Below, in pieces: positions 38,917 through 52,690 of a stretch of DNA of 64,000 nt (position 1 is the first letter of the stretch; the number at the start of each line of letters is the position of its first letter). Where the stretch lies: assembly GCA_006503535.1 (NCBI GenBank), contig QYRS01000001.1:682001-746000 (forward strand). The letters are read 5' to 3'. Both the position numbers and the translations under genes were made by a program. This DNA is from Arthrinium phaeospermum (taxonomy: Eukaryota > Ascomycota > Sordariomycetes > Amphisphaeriales > Apiosporaceae). A model generated the notes under the pieces. The model had not been told where the DNA came from. It did no database searches and worked only from the letters and a program-made list of their open reading frames with translations.

Positions 38917-40119
38917 CGTCCTACGGAAGACGTTAATTTATTATTTATGTTAAAAAGAAAATTTATATAAAACTTATTATTTTTTATACGATAGATTAGA
39001 TTAAGTAAATATATAAGTTAATTAATTATATAATAATCGATTAATAATAAATCGATAATAATATATTTATTATTAAAAGATTATTCGTTAATTTCGGTTC
39101 GTTTATTTCTCGTTTATCGGTAACGGTTTTTTCTTTTTAATTAATTAAGCTAATTCGCGATTTTATCGTATCGGCTTTTGTCGAACTTATTAAGCTTCGC
39201 GGTTTCCGAAGCCTTATTTTTGTTTCGTATACGTATAAATATATTTTTTATTGTTTAGTAATTTCGATAACGGTTTTTGCCGCTGTATATTTTATATGTG
39301 ACGTATAGGTTGTATATATAAAAAGTTACGTATTATAATAGTTTAAAAGGTATATTATTAAACGCGGTTTCGAATACTTTAAAATCGAATTTATTAAAGG
39401 TGATATAGTAATCGCGAAAATAAGGCTTTTTAAAAGGAAATTAAAGTCTGGTTATCGGCGTAGCGGCGCCGGCTTTATTAAAATTATTAAAGGCGTTTTT
39501 TGCGGGCGCGTGCGATATGGCGTTATTATTATTATTAATAACTGTTATAATATATATAGGTAAGTATTGAAATATAAATAATATTATAGGTGTATAATAG
39601 TATAAAAGGGATTAAAATAAGAAATAGTAACGTATGTGTATATATACGATAAGAAGGAGAAATAAATTATAAGTTTTAAAGAGCGTATATCGCGAAAATT
39701 TATACTTATTTTCGAAAGTTTTTTCCGAAAACTTATATAAAGCCGGTATTTACGTACGTTAATTTTAAAAATTTTATTACTCGATATAAATAATTTCCGA
39801 TAAATTTTAAGCTTATATAATATAAATAAATATAATAATTCCTTTTTTAATAATTAAATATAATATTATCGCAAGCCCCGAGTTTATTTTAAACCCTATA
39901 CTATAAAGGATAATAAATAGCTATAATCGAAAATTATAACAAAAAAGTAGCTTAATATTTACTATTTATTATTAAAAGCTTAATTTTTTTAACTTTATTA
40001 TTTAAAATACCTATTTATTTTAATACGAAGTTATTACTAATTTATATTATTATTTATTTATTCTTTACTACTTATATTAATTATATATATATATACTAAA
40101 AAAAAAAAATTCAAATAAA
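38917..40119 (+). mobile_element. element A, copy A8 (complete, type I core, least mutated 5' end)
   Basis: A 1,203-bp plus copy in F copy 2. The 14-bp duplication is tttatttattattt (38,903-38,916) against ttcatttattattt (40,120-40,133), one C/T difference. It begins cgtcctacggaagacg, the best preserved form of the terminal hairpin. The core keeps gcggcgccgg (39,463-39,472) and gcgggcgcgtgcg (39,502-39,514). The 3' end is a 12-A run, then ttcaaataaat. No reading frame of useful length on either strand. Confidence 0.9.
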
Positions 40120-40624
40120 TTCATTTATTATTTTATATTAAATTTATTATATATATATTTTATAATTTTAATAAATATATTTATATAATTTATTATTATT
40201 AAAAAAAGTTTTTTAATAATATATTAAAATATTTTATTTATTTTAATAACGATTTTAAAATAAATTTATTTTTAATTAATTTATTAAATTTTATAATTTT
40301 TAAATTTATATTATAACTTTTAATATTTTATTATTTATTATATTTTATTATTTTTATTTTTATTAAAATTAATTATTTAAAAATGTTATTTAAAATTTTT
40401 TATAATATTTATATTATATTTATAATATATTTTAAATTAATTTATTTTTTATTTATTAAAAATTTATTTTAATATATATATATATTAATATAAATAATAA
40501 AGAATTAATAAATAATAATATAAATTAATAATAATTTTATATTAAAATAAATAAATATTTTAAATAATAAAATTAAAAAAATTAAATTTTTAACGATAAT
40601 AAATAATAAATATTAAATTATTTT

Positions 40625-40806
40625 TTTATTATAATTTTTAATTATAATTATTTATTATTTTTTATAATATAAAATTTAAAATAAACCCGAGGTTTATAAA
40701 AATATTATATTTAATTTTATTATAATTTTTAATTATAATTATTTATTATTTTTTATAATATAAAATTTAAAATAAACCCGAGGTTTATAAAAATATTATA
40801 TTTAAT
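40625..40806. repeat. perfect 91-bp tandem duplication inside A9
   Basis: 40,625-40,715 and 40,716-40,806 are identical, including the CpG-containing word aaacccgagg. The sequence is already RIP-altered, so the duplication arose after mutation, or it was mutated identically, which is unlikely. Confidence 0.95.
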
Positions 40807-40967
40807 TATTAAAAAAAGAATTATTTATTTATATATAAACTTAAAATTTATTAAAAATAATTTATATTAAATAATAAAATTTTAAAAATTAATATATATA
40901 AATATCGATTTTATATAAATTTTTAAAAAATATTTCTAAAAATAAATATAAATTTTATAATATATTA

Positions 40968-41043
40968 TTTAAAATTTATAATTTTTATTTTATTATATAT
41001 ATATATATATATATATTATTTAAAATTTATAATTTTTTTTTAT

Positions 41044-41075
<32 letters not shown>
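40968..41075. repeat. tandem duplication with (TA)n tract inside A9
   Basis: The block attatttaaaatttataatttt followed by a TA run occurs twice in a row (about 40,968-41,022 and 41,023-41,075). Other A copies have the block once. The second TA run contains one acat interruption. Confidence 0.75.
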
Positions 41076-41076
<1 letters not shown>

Positions 41077-41331
41077 TAGTTTTTTATTTAATTTTAATTC
41101 TTTATATATTATTAATATATATATAATTATTTAAATTTTAATATTTCTTTATATATTATAATAAATATTAATATTAATAATAACGTTATATTATATATAT
41201 TTATAAAAAACGTTTTTAATAATTTTAAAAAATTATTTTATTAATTATATATATAACGTTTTAAAATTAATATATTTATTAAATTTATTAATTAATTAAA
41301 ATTAATATATTTTAATATTATTAAAATTATT

Positions 41332-42539
41332 TTTTATTTAAATTTTTTTTTTAATATATATTATATATAATTAATATAAATAGTAAGGAATAAATAGATA
41401 ATAAAATAAATTAATAATAATTTCGTATTAAAATAAATAAGTATTTTAAATAATAAAATTAAAAAAATTAAGCTTTTAATAATAATAGATAATAAATACT
41501 AAGTTTTTTTTTATTATAACCCTTAATTATAACTACTTATTATTTTTTACGGTATAGGGTTTAAGGTAAACTCGAGGCTTATAATAATATTATATTTAAT
41601 TATTAAGAAAAGAATTATTTATTTATATTATATAAATTTAAGATTTATTAGAGATTATTTATATTAAATAATAAAGTTTTTAAAATTAATGTATATAAAT
41701 ATCGATTTTATATAAGTTTTCGGAGAAAATTTTCGAAAGTAGGTATAAATTTTTACGATGTACGTTTTTTAAGATTTATAATTTATTTCTCTTTTTTATT
41801 ATATATATATATATACGTTATTATTTATTATTTTAATTTTTTATATATTATTAAATATATATAATTATTTAAGTTTTAATACTTATTTATATATATATAG
41901 CGAATATTAATATTAATAATAACGTTATATTATACGCATTTATAAAAAGCGCTTTTAATAATTTTAAAAAGGTTATTTTATTAATTATATATTATAACGC
42001 TTTAAAGCCGAAATATTTCGTTAAATTTATTAATTTATTAAAATTAAAATACCCTAATATTATTAAAATTATTAATAATATAATACCTCGAAAATTGAAA
42101 TAAAAAATAATTTTATATTTATATTTTTTTTATCGCTTAATAAAAAATAAAAACGAAAAAGGAGATCGGGAGAAACGACGACCAATTTTCTCGCGATTTT
42201 AATAATAAATACCGCGTTTTCGCAGAACTAAAAAAAAATTATACGGATATAAAAAAGGAAATTGCGTTAATCTTTAATCGCTATTTAAAAATTTACTATA
42301 ATAAAATAGCGAAATAAATAATATCGAAATATTAATAAGTAAGAAATAAAATTAAGAAGGTAAACCGAAATTAATAAATAATTTTTAATAAATATATTAT
42401 TATCGATTTATTATTAATTAATTATTATATAATTAATTAACTTATATACTTACTTAATTTAATTTATTATATAAAAAGTAATAAATTTTATATAAATTTT
42501 TTTTAATATAAATGGTAGATTAACGTCCTCCGTAAGACG
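41332..42539 (-). mobile_element. element A, copy A10 (type II core), nested in A9
   Basis: A 1,208-bp minus copy with an exact 14-bp duplication, ttattaaaattatt, at 41,318-41,331 and 42,541-42,554; the base before each adds an a/g pair. The right end is the clear hairpin cgtcctccgtaagacg. It is less mutated than the host copy A9, which fits later insertion. Confidence 0.9.
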
Positions 42540-43271
42540 GTTATTAAAATTATTAATAATATAATATTTTAAAAATCGAAATAAAAAATAAAAATGAAAA
42601 AAAAATTAAAAAAATAAGAATTAATTATTTCGTAATTTTAATAATAAATATGACGTTTTTATAAAATTAAAAAAAAATTATATTTATTTTTATTCGTTAT
42701 TTAAAAACTTATTAAAATAAAATAAAAAAAATAACGTTAAAATATTAATAAATAAAAAATAAAATTAAAAAATATATTAAAATTAATAAATAATTTTTAA
42801 TAATATATTATAATTAATTATTAATTAATTATTATATAATTAATTAATTTATATATTTATTTAATTTAATTTATTATATAAAAAATAATAAATTTTATAT
42901 AAATTTATTTTTAATATAAATAATAAATTAACGTTTTTTATAAAATAAATTTATTTTTATTAATTAATTTTTTTTTTATTAATATTAATTTTATTAAAAT
43001 AAAAATTAAAAATTCCTTTTAAAGTTTTAATATAAAAATTTATTATAATTTTTTTAATTTTAAATAAATTAAATATTATTTTAAAAAGTTTATTAAATAT
43101 TATTATAATTATTAAAATTATTAATATTATTATAATTAAATATATAATTATATTTTTATTTTTATTAAATATTAAATTATTTATTTTATTTTAATAATTA
43201 ATAATAAAAATATAATTATTTATATTTAATTTAATTTAATTAATATAAATAATTTATAAAATAAAATATTA

Positions 43272-43440
43272 TTAATAAATTTCATAATTATTAATAAATT
43301 TAATAAAATAATTAAAAACTTTATTTTATAATAAAATATTATAAATAAAATTAGTTTTTAATTAATTTTTAATTTAATTAAATATTATTATTTTTATAAT
43401 TTAATAATATTTTATTTTAATTAAAATAATTTTTTTTAAA
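43272..43440 (-). repeat. dispersed repeat R, copy 3 (inverted)
   Basis: Reverse complement of R1 and R2, strongly mutated. It adjoins the right-hand end of F copy 2. I could not fix a target duplication. Confidence 0.45.
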
Positions 43441-43487
43441 TCTTTAAAAATATAAAATTAATAAAAATTAATTATTTATTTAAAAAA

Positions 43488-43665
43488 TATTTTTAAATAT
43501 ATTTATATATAATTAATATAAATAATAAAAAATAAATAAATAAAAATATAAATTAATAATAATTTTATATTAAAATAAATAAATATTTTTAATAATAAAA
43601 TTAAAAATAATTAAATTTTTAATAATAATAAATAATATATATTAATTTTTTTTATAATTTTTAAT
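43488..43665 (-). mobile_element. element A, copy A11, 5'-truncated
   Basis: Only the 3'-terminal 180 bp or so of element A, with its A-rich end on the left. Similarity to A10 stops at about 43,665 with no hairpin end. Truncation at the 5' end is typical of target-primed reverse transcription that stops early. The left boundary is uncertain by a few bases. Confidence 0.6.
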
Positions 43666-44010
43666 TAAATTTTTATATAATTTTAACGTTTTTAAATATA
43701 AAAATAAAAAAATATATTAATTTATAAAAATAAAAATATTTAATTTTATATAAATATTTCGAAAAATAAAATAATATATATATATTTATAAATTATAAAG
43801 CGATTATTAATATTAATAAATTAATAATAAATATTATAAATTTAATATTTATAAATAATTTTAATAAATAATTAATATAAACTTTTAAATTTATTAATTA
43901 ATTTAAATTTATAATATAATATAAATTTATTAAATTTTATATAATATTAAATATAATATTTAAATTATTTTATAAAAATAATAAAATTAATAATAATTTT
44001 AATAATTTTA
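43666..44010 (-). repeat. fragment of relic G, inverted relative to 8.9-9.1 kb
   Basis: The stretch 43,810-44,024 matches the reverse complement of 8,900-9,110 over about 210 bp with RIP-type differences. It is interrupted on the right by A12. Confidence 0.6.
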
Positions 44011-45149
44011 ATATATTATTAAATTATTTTATAAAAGATATTATTTTTTATTTATATTAAAAAAATAATTTATATAAAATTTATTATTTTTATATAATAA
44101 ATTAAATTAAATAAATATATAGAATAATTAATTATATAATAATTAATTAATAATAAATTAATAATAATATATTTATTAAAGGATTATTTATTAATTTCGG
44201 TTTATTTCCCGTTTATTAATAATAACCTTTTTTTAATTAATTAAATTAATCCGTAATTTTATTATATTAGTTTTTATTAAACTTATTTAAATTTAATAAA
44301 AGCTCCGCAGTTTTTAAAACCTTATTTCTATTTCGTATTTATATAAATACGCCTTTTATTATTTAATAATTTTAATAATAATTTTTATTATTATATATTT
44401 TATATATAATATATAAATTATATATATAAAAAATTATATATTATAATAATTTAAAAGGTATATTATTAAACGCGATTTTAAATATTTTAAAATCGAGTTT
44501 ATTAAAAATAATATAATAATTATAAAAATAAAGTTTTTTAAAAAATTAAAATTTAATTATTAACGTAATAATATTAAAAAAAATAATAATAAAAATTAAA
44601 ATAAAATTTTTAAAATAACTCCTTTACATAGGCTTCTTATAACTTAAAAATTCGGTTATTAAATTAATTTATATATCGCTACGTCCCGAGTTAATTTAAA
44701 TTTCGGCGCGGTTTCGACGCGACGTATAATAACGAAATCGCCGATTTTTAACGTTATTTTAATATATTATAGCGGTTAAAATATTTTAATTATAACCGAT
44801 TTTCGATAAAATTATAAATAATATTTCGATATACGCGTATAAAATTATTAAAAAGTTTAATACTTTATAATAAACTATTTAATTCCGATAAAAATGGAAC
44901 AGTAACGATTTTATAATTAATATATTATTAAACCGCTTATTTTTTTTTTATTTTTCTTTTAAATTATTTATAAAAAAAATTTTATACGTTATTAAGGTTT
45001 AAATTTAAAAAACTTATTTATATAAAATTTTAACTATTTAAAAATATTAAAAAAAAAAAATTATAAACTTTATAAAAACGTTATAAAATATATTTATAAT
45101 AATTTTAAATCGTTTTTTAAAAAGCGATTTAATATCGGGTATTTTATTA

Positions 45150-45209
45150 AATAATTTACCGAGTAATTTACCGGGTAACTTATTAAATAACTTATAAAGT
45201 AACCCGTTA
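45150..45209. repeat. five 12-bp units in P
   Basis: Five successive units related to agtaatttaccg / ggtaacttatta / agtaacccgtta, in exact 12-bp register. The unit is close to the palindrome ttaccnggtaa. The equivalent place in M, 59,481-59,561, holds six or more units worn down to aataaattattt. Confidence 0.8.
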
Positions 45210-46770
45210 AACCGGCGTATTTAAGCGGCCGTAATAGCCGAAAAAGCGGTACCTCTTTCAACTATTAAAAAAATCTATATTTAAGTTTTTATTATAAAAG
45301 TTATTTATTAAAAATATTTCTCGATATTAAATAAACGAGAAATTACGATTAAATTTTATAATTTTATAAAAAATAAAAACGTTATTAAAATATAATTTTT
45401 TAATATAATAAAAAAAGATTTTAAAGCCTTTTTTAATTATATTAATTAAGCTATTTAATATACCGCTAAAACCTTTAAAATCGAAGCTTTTAAAATTATT
45501 AAAATAATAAACGATACGGTAAACGTTAAAATAATAAACGCTTTAATTAATAACCTTTAAAAAGGGCCGATACTTTTAAAATTATATAATAATATTTAAA
45601 TCTTTAATATAATATTTTTTAAATCGAGGAATATTTAAATATATATCGCGTTTATTTTTTAAATAAAATTATTAATTAAATATATTAATTAATAAATAAA
45701 AAATATAAATAATTTAATTATAATAATCGTTTTATTATATAAAATAATAATCTACATTATTTTTATAACTTTTTTTAATTCAAATCGACCTTTAAAAATA
45801 ACGGTATAATTATAAATATTAAATATTAATTTATTTTAATATAATAAAATTATTTATATAAATTAATTAATAAAAAAAGGATTATTAAACCTATTTTTTT
45901 TATAATTATTAAATTTAATTAATTTAAATTAATAAACCGATTTATTTTTTCAAATTATTTTTAATTTTATAAAATTTATATAATTAAACGATATAATAAA
46001 ACTTATAAAATTAAATAATATTTTCGCTATTAAAAATATAATTATATTATTATTTAATACGCTATTATATATAATTTATATAACTTTTATTTAAGTTTTT
46101 ATAATATAAAAAAATACCTTATTTATTTTTTTTATAATTTATTTAAATATATTAATTATCGAAATTAATATAATAATTAAAGTTTTAAATATAATTATTA
46201 AAAATAAAAGTGTTAAAAAGTCGTTGAAGTTTTTAAAAATAAATTTATTTTTAATCGACCGTTAAAATATTATCGTTAATTATTATAATTATTACTACTT
46301 TTATTATAACTCCTTTTATTTTATTAATAATTCCCGTAATTTTTATATAAAAGCTATTTTTATTATTATTAACTTTTAAAAAATCGCTAATATTATTAAT
46401 ATCGGCTTTTAAAAAATTATTATTACCGTTATCGATAACGCCGGCGAATATTATTATCGATTTTATTATTTTAAAGCTTATTTAATAATTTACTTTATAA
46501 TATATTTTAAAGCCGGATTTATTTTTTAATAAAACCTTTATTATAAATTTAATTTAAAATAAGATTAAAATTAATATTTATATTAATAATTCTTTTAATA
46601 ATATATTTAAATAATTAAAAAAATAAAATTAAAATTAAAACTTTTTATTCGTTTTTATAAAATCGAACTTTTTAAATAATTTAATTAAATAAAAACTATT
46701 TTAAATAAATTTTTATTAAACGAGAAAATTTACCGCTATTAATATTAATTTTAATAATATTTATTAGTAT

Positions 46771-47354
46771 TTTTTTTTTTTTTTTTTATTTATAACGGTT
46801 TTACTCGGATATAAGTTGACCCGATTTTTACGGCGTAGGCCGTTATATAATTCGATTAATTAGGTTAAATCGGTTTTTAATAAATAGGTTTTATAGGATA
46901 AGTACGAGTTTAAAGGGGTAGGTGTTTTATTAGCTGGTTAAAAATTATATCGGGAAAACCGTATTAAGTTTATTATAAGGTATATAAATAATAATTTTAA
47001 ATAGAATTTTAATATAAATTATAACGGGTTTTTAATTAATTGATTAAATAGCCGGATTTAAATTTAAGCGTTATATATTAAGTTTTAAGTTTGAGCCCGG
47101 TATTATATAATATAATTAATTTTTTATAAGTTTTTTATATAAATATAGGTATGTTTAATTGATATATATTAACCGTAGTTACGGATTAAATCGATCCGCT
47201 AGCTCTTACCGAACCGGTATAGTATAATAAGAGACCCTATTTCTTATTGTAATAGGGGTTAAAAAACGACGTTTTTAGAAAAATTTAAACCCTCGACTTA
47301 ATATATACCTTTATATCCGATTATTTACCTATTAAATTATATAAGCTAAAGGTT
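46771..47354 (-). mobile_element. tRNA-derived SINE, copy 3, inside P
   Basis: Sense strand minus, with the T run 46,771-46,787 as poly(A) tail. The duplication is atttattagtat (46,759-46,770) against atttatcggtat (47,355-47,366); the two differences are C/T and G/A. The head retains a worn A box (ctattaaattata, about 47,328-47,340) and B box (aatttaaaccc, about 47,281-47,292). The internal tRNA-like block is near 47,023-47,110. Copy M lacks it, so it entered P alone. Confidence 0.85.
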
Positions 47355-50300
47355 ATTTATCGGTATTAATAAAACCTTTTTTCGATTTTAAAAGCTTACG
47401 GCGATCGAGAAATAAAAGGTTAAAATTTTTATTTATAAAGCTTACGCCTGGATTAGCGTAGATATAAATAATAAATTATTTATTATAACCCTTTTTATAA
47501 TTATTATAATTATACCTTAAAAAATAATAAAAAGGATTTTTAATTTTTTAAAAATATTTATTAAATAAAAAAATAATATCGTTTATATTATACTTTATAA
47601 ATTAAATATAACGATTAATAATATTAAATCGAAATTTATAAAATAAAAAACTAAAATATATATTAAATTATATAAAAACAAAAAAAAAAAAAAAATATTA
47701 ATTAAATCGAATTTAATATTCTCGTAATATAATAAATAATATATTTACGTTATAAATTTTATAATATAATATATAAAAATTTAAAAATTTTATAATAACA
47801 CCTTTTTTTTAAAACCTCCTCGTTTTAAATTATAATATTATCGTTATATAAAAACTTTAAATTAATTATATAAAATATAATAACTATAATTTAATAATAA
47901 TTATTTTTATATTTTAATTACCCTTAATAAAATTTGAATAATTTAAAATTATTTTTTATATTAATAAATAATTCGATTAATTATAATTTTTTTTTATTAA
48001 TTATATTATATATTTAATTATATTAATTATTATTTATAATACCGCTAATTTTATTAACTTCGCCTTTATATTTAACGGCTTAATTTTTACTATTTATATT
48101 TTTTATATATATATATTTATAATATATTTTTAAAACATTAACTAACTATTTATATTTTTAAAAGCTCGCTATTATTTATTATAATTATAAAATATATTTT
48201 AAAATAAATTATTTTATAATATATTTTAAAATTAAATAAATTATTATAAAAAATTTTAATATAAAATCTTTTAAATAAATAATTAAAGATTTAAATAATA
48301 AGGATATAAAGCGGGCTAATTTCCCGTATTTTAAAGATTTCTTAAAAATTAAAACCTTAAAAATTATATTATTAAAAAAATTTTATACTTAAAAAAAAAT
48401 ATTTTCGCCTTTTTTATTAACTTATTTATTTATAACGTAACGGTTATTAATCAGTTAATAAAATATAAAATTATAAAAAAATTAAATTATTATTTAAATT
48501 ATTAATCTATTTATATAATTTTATAATTATAAATAATATAAACGGTTTTTAAATTTTTTTAAAAATTATAATAAAATACGTTAATAAATAAATTTCAATC
48601 CCGTTTTTTTTAAAAAATATTTACAATTTTTAATCGGTTTATTAATAAATAAGTATTTATTATAATATATTTAATTATAAAAACTTTTTAAATTATAATA
48701 AAGAATATAATATTTATTATAAACCTTATTACTCGTTATTAATTAAGTTTTTTAACGAAATATAAAGTTAAATATTAAAAAATAAATTAATTTTAAAAAA
48801 AATAATAATATATAAAACGCCGATTAATTAAAAATTATATCGAAAAGCTCGTAATAAAAAAGCCGTTATAATAAAAAAATTATTTATTAAATTTTAATAA
48901 AAAAAAATAATAAAAATTTATATTAAAAAATTTAAAGGTTTTTAAAGTTTAATTAAAATAATAAAAATAAAAAATTAAAGTATAATTAATTAAAACGTTA
49001 TATTTATTATTAAAAAAATTATTATATTTAAGGGAAAAATTAAAACGTTTAATAATATTTTTTTTTCGAAACCTTTAAATATATTAAATATTATAAATTT
49101 AAATTTTAAATTAAAATTTAACCCTTTTATTAATTACTTATTATTTATTAAAAACGAAATAATTTAAGCTATTTTTTATTTTAAATTATATAAAACTTTA
49201 AAACCTTTCGAGATTCTTAATTATATTTTTCGAATCTTAATAAATATTCTAATATTAATATTATATTTATTATTTAATTATTATTTCTTTAAAAGTTTTT
49301 ATTTTTTTTAAAACATTTTTATTATAATTTTAAAAAAATCGAATAAAAATAATTATAATAAAATTAAATTTTTTAAACTTATTATTTTTTAAAAACTTTT
49401 AATAAAGCTTTAAAATCCGTTATTATAAAATAAATAAATTATTACATCGAAATTTTTTATTTTTTATTATAAAATTATATAAAAGTTTATAAAATAAGAT
49501 TTATTAAATACGCTATTTATATCTTATTAAAATATATTTATAAAACTTATAATTTTATTAATAAAAAAAAATATTTAATAATTATATTATTAATATTAAA
49601 CGCTTTTAAAACGTTTAATAATATCAATTATATTAAATTCGTTAATTACTTAATTTATCGTAACTTTTTAATACTTATTATATTATAAATTTAAAATTAA
49701 TTATAAATTATTATATAAAATTTAAATTATTAAAAAAAAATTCGATTAAATTATTTAAAATTATAATATTTTTTAAAGTTTATTATTATTATTATTATTA
49801 TACTTTTTTATAACGTAAACCTTTTCGATAATATTTTAAAAAAAAGTATTTCTATAATAAATATAATTAATACGATAATTTTAAAAACTTTAAAAATAAC
49901 CCCCGCTATTAATATCGATATCGATAACGGCGCCTTATAAAATATATTATAAAATATATTATCGGATAATTTATAAAATAACCTTTATATTAATAATAAT
50001 TTAAATCGATAATATAAATATTTTAATTATTAATTATAATACTATAAATAATTATAAAATATTAAAAATAATATATAAAATAATAATTTAAACGATAAAA
50101 TATAAATATATTTTTACATTAAATAAATATAAATTTATATATTTTTAAATAAAACAAAGTAACGTTAAAAATATATTTAATAAAAATATAATATTAATTA
50201 TTAAAATCGGTGTATTAATTATTATAAACTTTAACGGTATTTTATTAAAAACATATATTTAAATATTTAAATTTTAATTAATCGAATTAATAAAAAAATT

Positions 50301-51514
50301 ATAATATTTTAATATTTAATTCGATTTAAATTTCTTATAATATTATATATAATAATTATTATTAAAAACGTTTAAACATTAATATATAATTTCTATATTA
50401 TTTTTAATATTTATTAAAATATAATATTTTATAATTTTAATAATTATATTAAACGATTATTATATTTTAAATTATATATTATAATACGATATAATATTAA
50501 TTATATATAAAAACTTTTTAAAAAAATATTATAAAATAATATTTACAACGTTATAATAATTATAATAAAAAATATTATAAATAATTATTAATAATTTAAA
50601 AATTATTATAAAATTAATAATAACTATAAAAATATATATATTATTAAAAATAATAATTTTTTTAACGAATTATATAATTTATTTTTAATTACGTTCGAAC
50701 TTTTTAACGACGAAATATAATACATTTTTTTAATATAGTTTATAAAATTTATTAATAATCCTTTTTTACCCGCTTTATTAAATATTATAAATTTTATTAT
50801 AAAATATAATTATTAATTGAAATTATTTATTTATTTATTATTAAATCGTAATAAAACCGCGTTATTACGGTAATAAAATAAAGAAAAAAAGTCGATAAAA
50901 TTTATTACGATTATATCGTAAAAAAATTTAAAATTAAATTATTAATTTTTTATACGAACGATAATAAATATAATAGCGATATAAAAATAATAATTTATTT
51001 ATTAATTTTTTAAACGATTTAATTAATAAAATCGAAAACGATATATATAAATACGTTTATATAATTTATAATATACTTAATCGAATTAAAAGGGATTTAT
51101 ATATTTTTAAAAATTATTTTTAATTTTTATATTAAATAATTTAAACGTATCGATATTTTTATTAATAATTAAATCGTTATCGCTTTTTTTATAATTTTAA
51201 CGTTAATTTAATTAATAATTTTTAATATAAATCTTAAAATAATTCCGATAATTATAAAAAAATAATAAAAAAAATATACGGGTTAATATTTATTAAATTT
51301 TAATTTATATAAACGTTTTTAATAATAAAAAAACTAATTAATTAATTAAAAAAGCCGTAAAAGTATTAATTATAACTATTATTACTATTTAAAAACGTAT
51401 ATTATATATAAATAATATTTAAACCTTAAAATTTATTATTAATCGTTAAAATAATAATTATTATTATTATTATTTATATTATAATATACCCACCGGCGGC
51501 GATAATTATTTTAA

Positions 51515-51625
51515 AACTTATCCGATAACTTACCTTAAAATTAACTATTAAACCGCCGGCGGCGCCGGCGGTATTATTTACTTTAAAAATTACTTTAAAA
51601 CTTACCCGGTAATTTACTTTAGAGC
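51515..51625. repeat. 12-bp unit array in P next to the M insertion
   Basis: Nine or so units such as aaaacttatccg, ataacttacctt and tacccggtaatt in 12-bp register, interrupted by a GC-rich insert (ccgccggcggcgccggcgg, 51,552-51,570). The counterpart in M is 53,690-53,835 inverted, where the GC-rich insert is reduced to cactggcgg. Confidence 0.75.
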
Positions 51626-52504
51626 CGGCTATTGAAACGATGCTACCCATAGTATTAACTACTTTATTAATAATAATAAGAGTTAATTTAAAGTCTAATC
51701 GAAGGCAAGGCTTTATATAAACTACGGTACTATATTAATTATTATAATATATTAAGTACGAAACCCGTACGGCGCTTCGAAGGCCTTTAATTCACGCTCG
51801 CCGCGGTAGGTACTTATTAAGCTTAAATTACCCTATTCTAACCCTTTTACCGTTTTTTACCGCCTTAAAATTTCTGTACAGGCTTTTTATATACTTTTAC
51901 GTTTCCCGCTTTTTAATAAACTTATAACGGTTTATTATTTAATAAATTACGGGCTATTTAAATTATAAATACGTTTTTTTAAATATAAAAAATAAAAAAA
52001 AGGGGCTAATAAATTTATTGGGAAAACGAGATCGCGACGATAATATATCCTATATTATAAGTTTTTTTTAAAACGATAAAAATAGAAAGAAAAGTTAATA
52101 ATAAAAGTAATTATTATTTAAATAATTAAATTATATTAAACGTAGGTTTAAAACCGCCGAAGTTTAATATTATAATTAAAATTAATTAATATATATATTA
52201 TTTCCGCCGTTTTATATTATTAAATAATAGTCGATATAAGAGTTAGTATAAAACGTCGTAGTAAGCTTTTTTAAAGTGTTAATATATAAAAATTTATTAA
52301 TATTTATTAATAATAATTAAATATTATTTTTTATAATACGTACGCGACGTTTTTATAATGAATTATTTTCGCTAATTAATGCCTTTAAAACGTTTACCGT
52401 TATTAATAAATACCTCTTAAAAAAGATATTTATTATTATCGATAGCCGCTTTAAAAAACGTTATTAACGTTAAAGAATATATTAATTAATTAAATAATAT
52501 ATTT

Positions 52505-52690
52505 ATTATATTACCGGGTAAGTTATAAGGTAATTATTTGACGATAATCTAAATACGTTATAAAATAAGTTATAAAATATATTACCGGGTATATCGCTAG
52601 ATAATATTATTAAGTAAATTACGAGGTAGTTATTTAATAAAACTACTCGATAACTATTTTAAAGCGGTATTTAACTACTTTCGATCGAAT
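52505..52690. repeat. 12-bp unit array in M
   Basis: Spread units of ttaccgggtaa, ggtaattattt, aagtaaattacg, aggtagttattt and similar. The counterpart in P is 61,050-61,170 (attatcgggtaattt, ttcccgggtaattac, ttacccggcgg). Confidence 0.65.

Larger units (their letters stand above)
40454..42947 (-). mobile_element. element A, copy A9 (type II core), split by A10
   Basis: A minus copy in F copy 2, with pieces 40,454-41,331 and 42,540-42,947. The duplication aatttattttttatt (40,439-40,453) is matched by aatttatttttatt at 42,948-42,961, shorter by one T. It contains the perfect 91-bp tandem duplication at 40,625-40,806 and an imperfect second duplication near 40,965-41,075, neither of which is seen in other A copies. 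Confidence 0.85.
37540..43258 (+). repeat. dispersed repeat F, copy 2, in three pieces
   Basis: Pieces at 37,540-38,902, 40,120-40,453 and 42,948-43,258 align in order with the uninterrupted copy 1 at 11,770-13,990. The gaps are exactly A8 and A9/A10. This copy is more mutated than copy 1. Right of 43,258 it runs into repeat R3 in inverted orientation. Confidence 0.65.

Noticed and set aside
46771..47354. Poly(T) runs at 10.9, 19.2 and 46.8 kb as terminators
   Set aside because: They are the poly(A) tails of minus-strand SINEs, directly next to a target duplication in each case.
51552..51570. CpG-rich ccgccggcgg block as a promoter CpG island
   Set aside because: It is 19 bp inside a 12-bp repeat array of a dead transposon; the M copy has a worn version at the same place.
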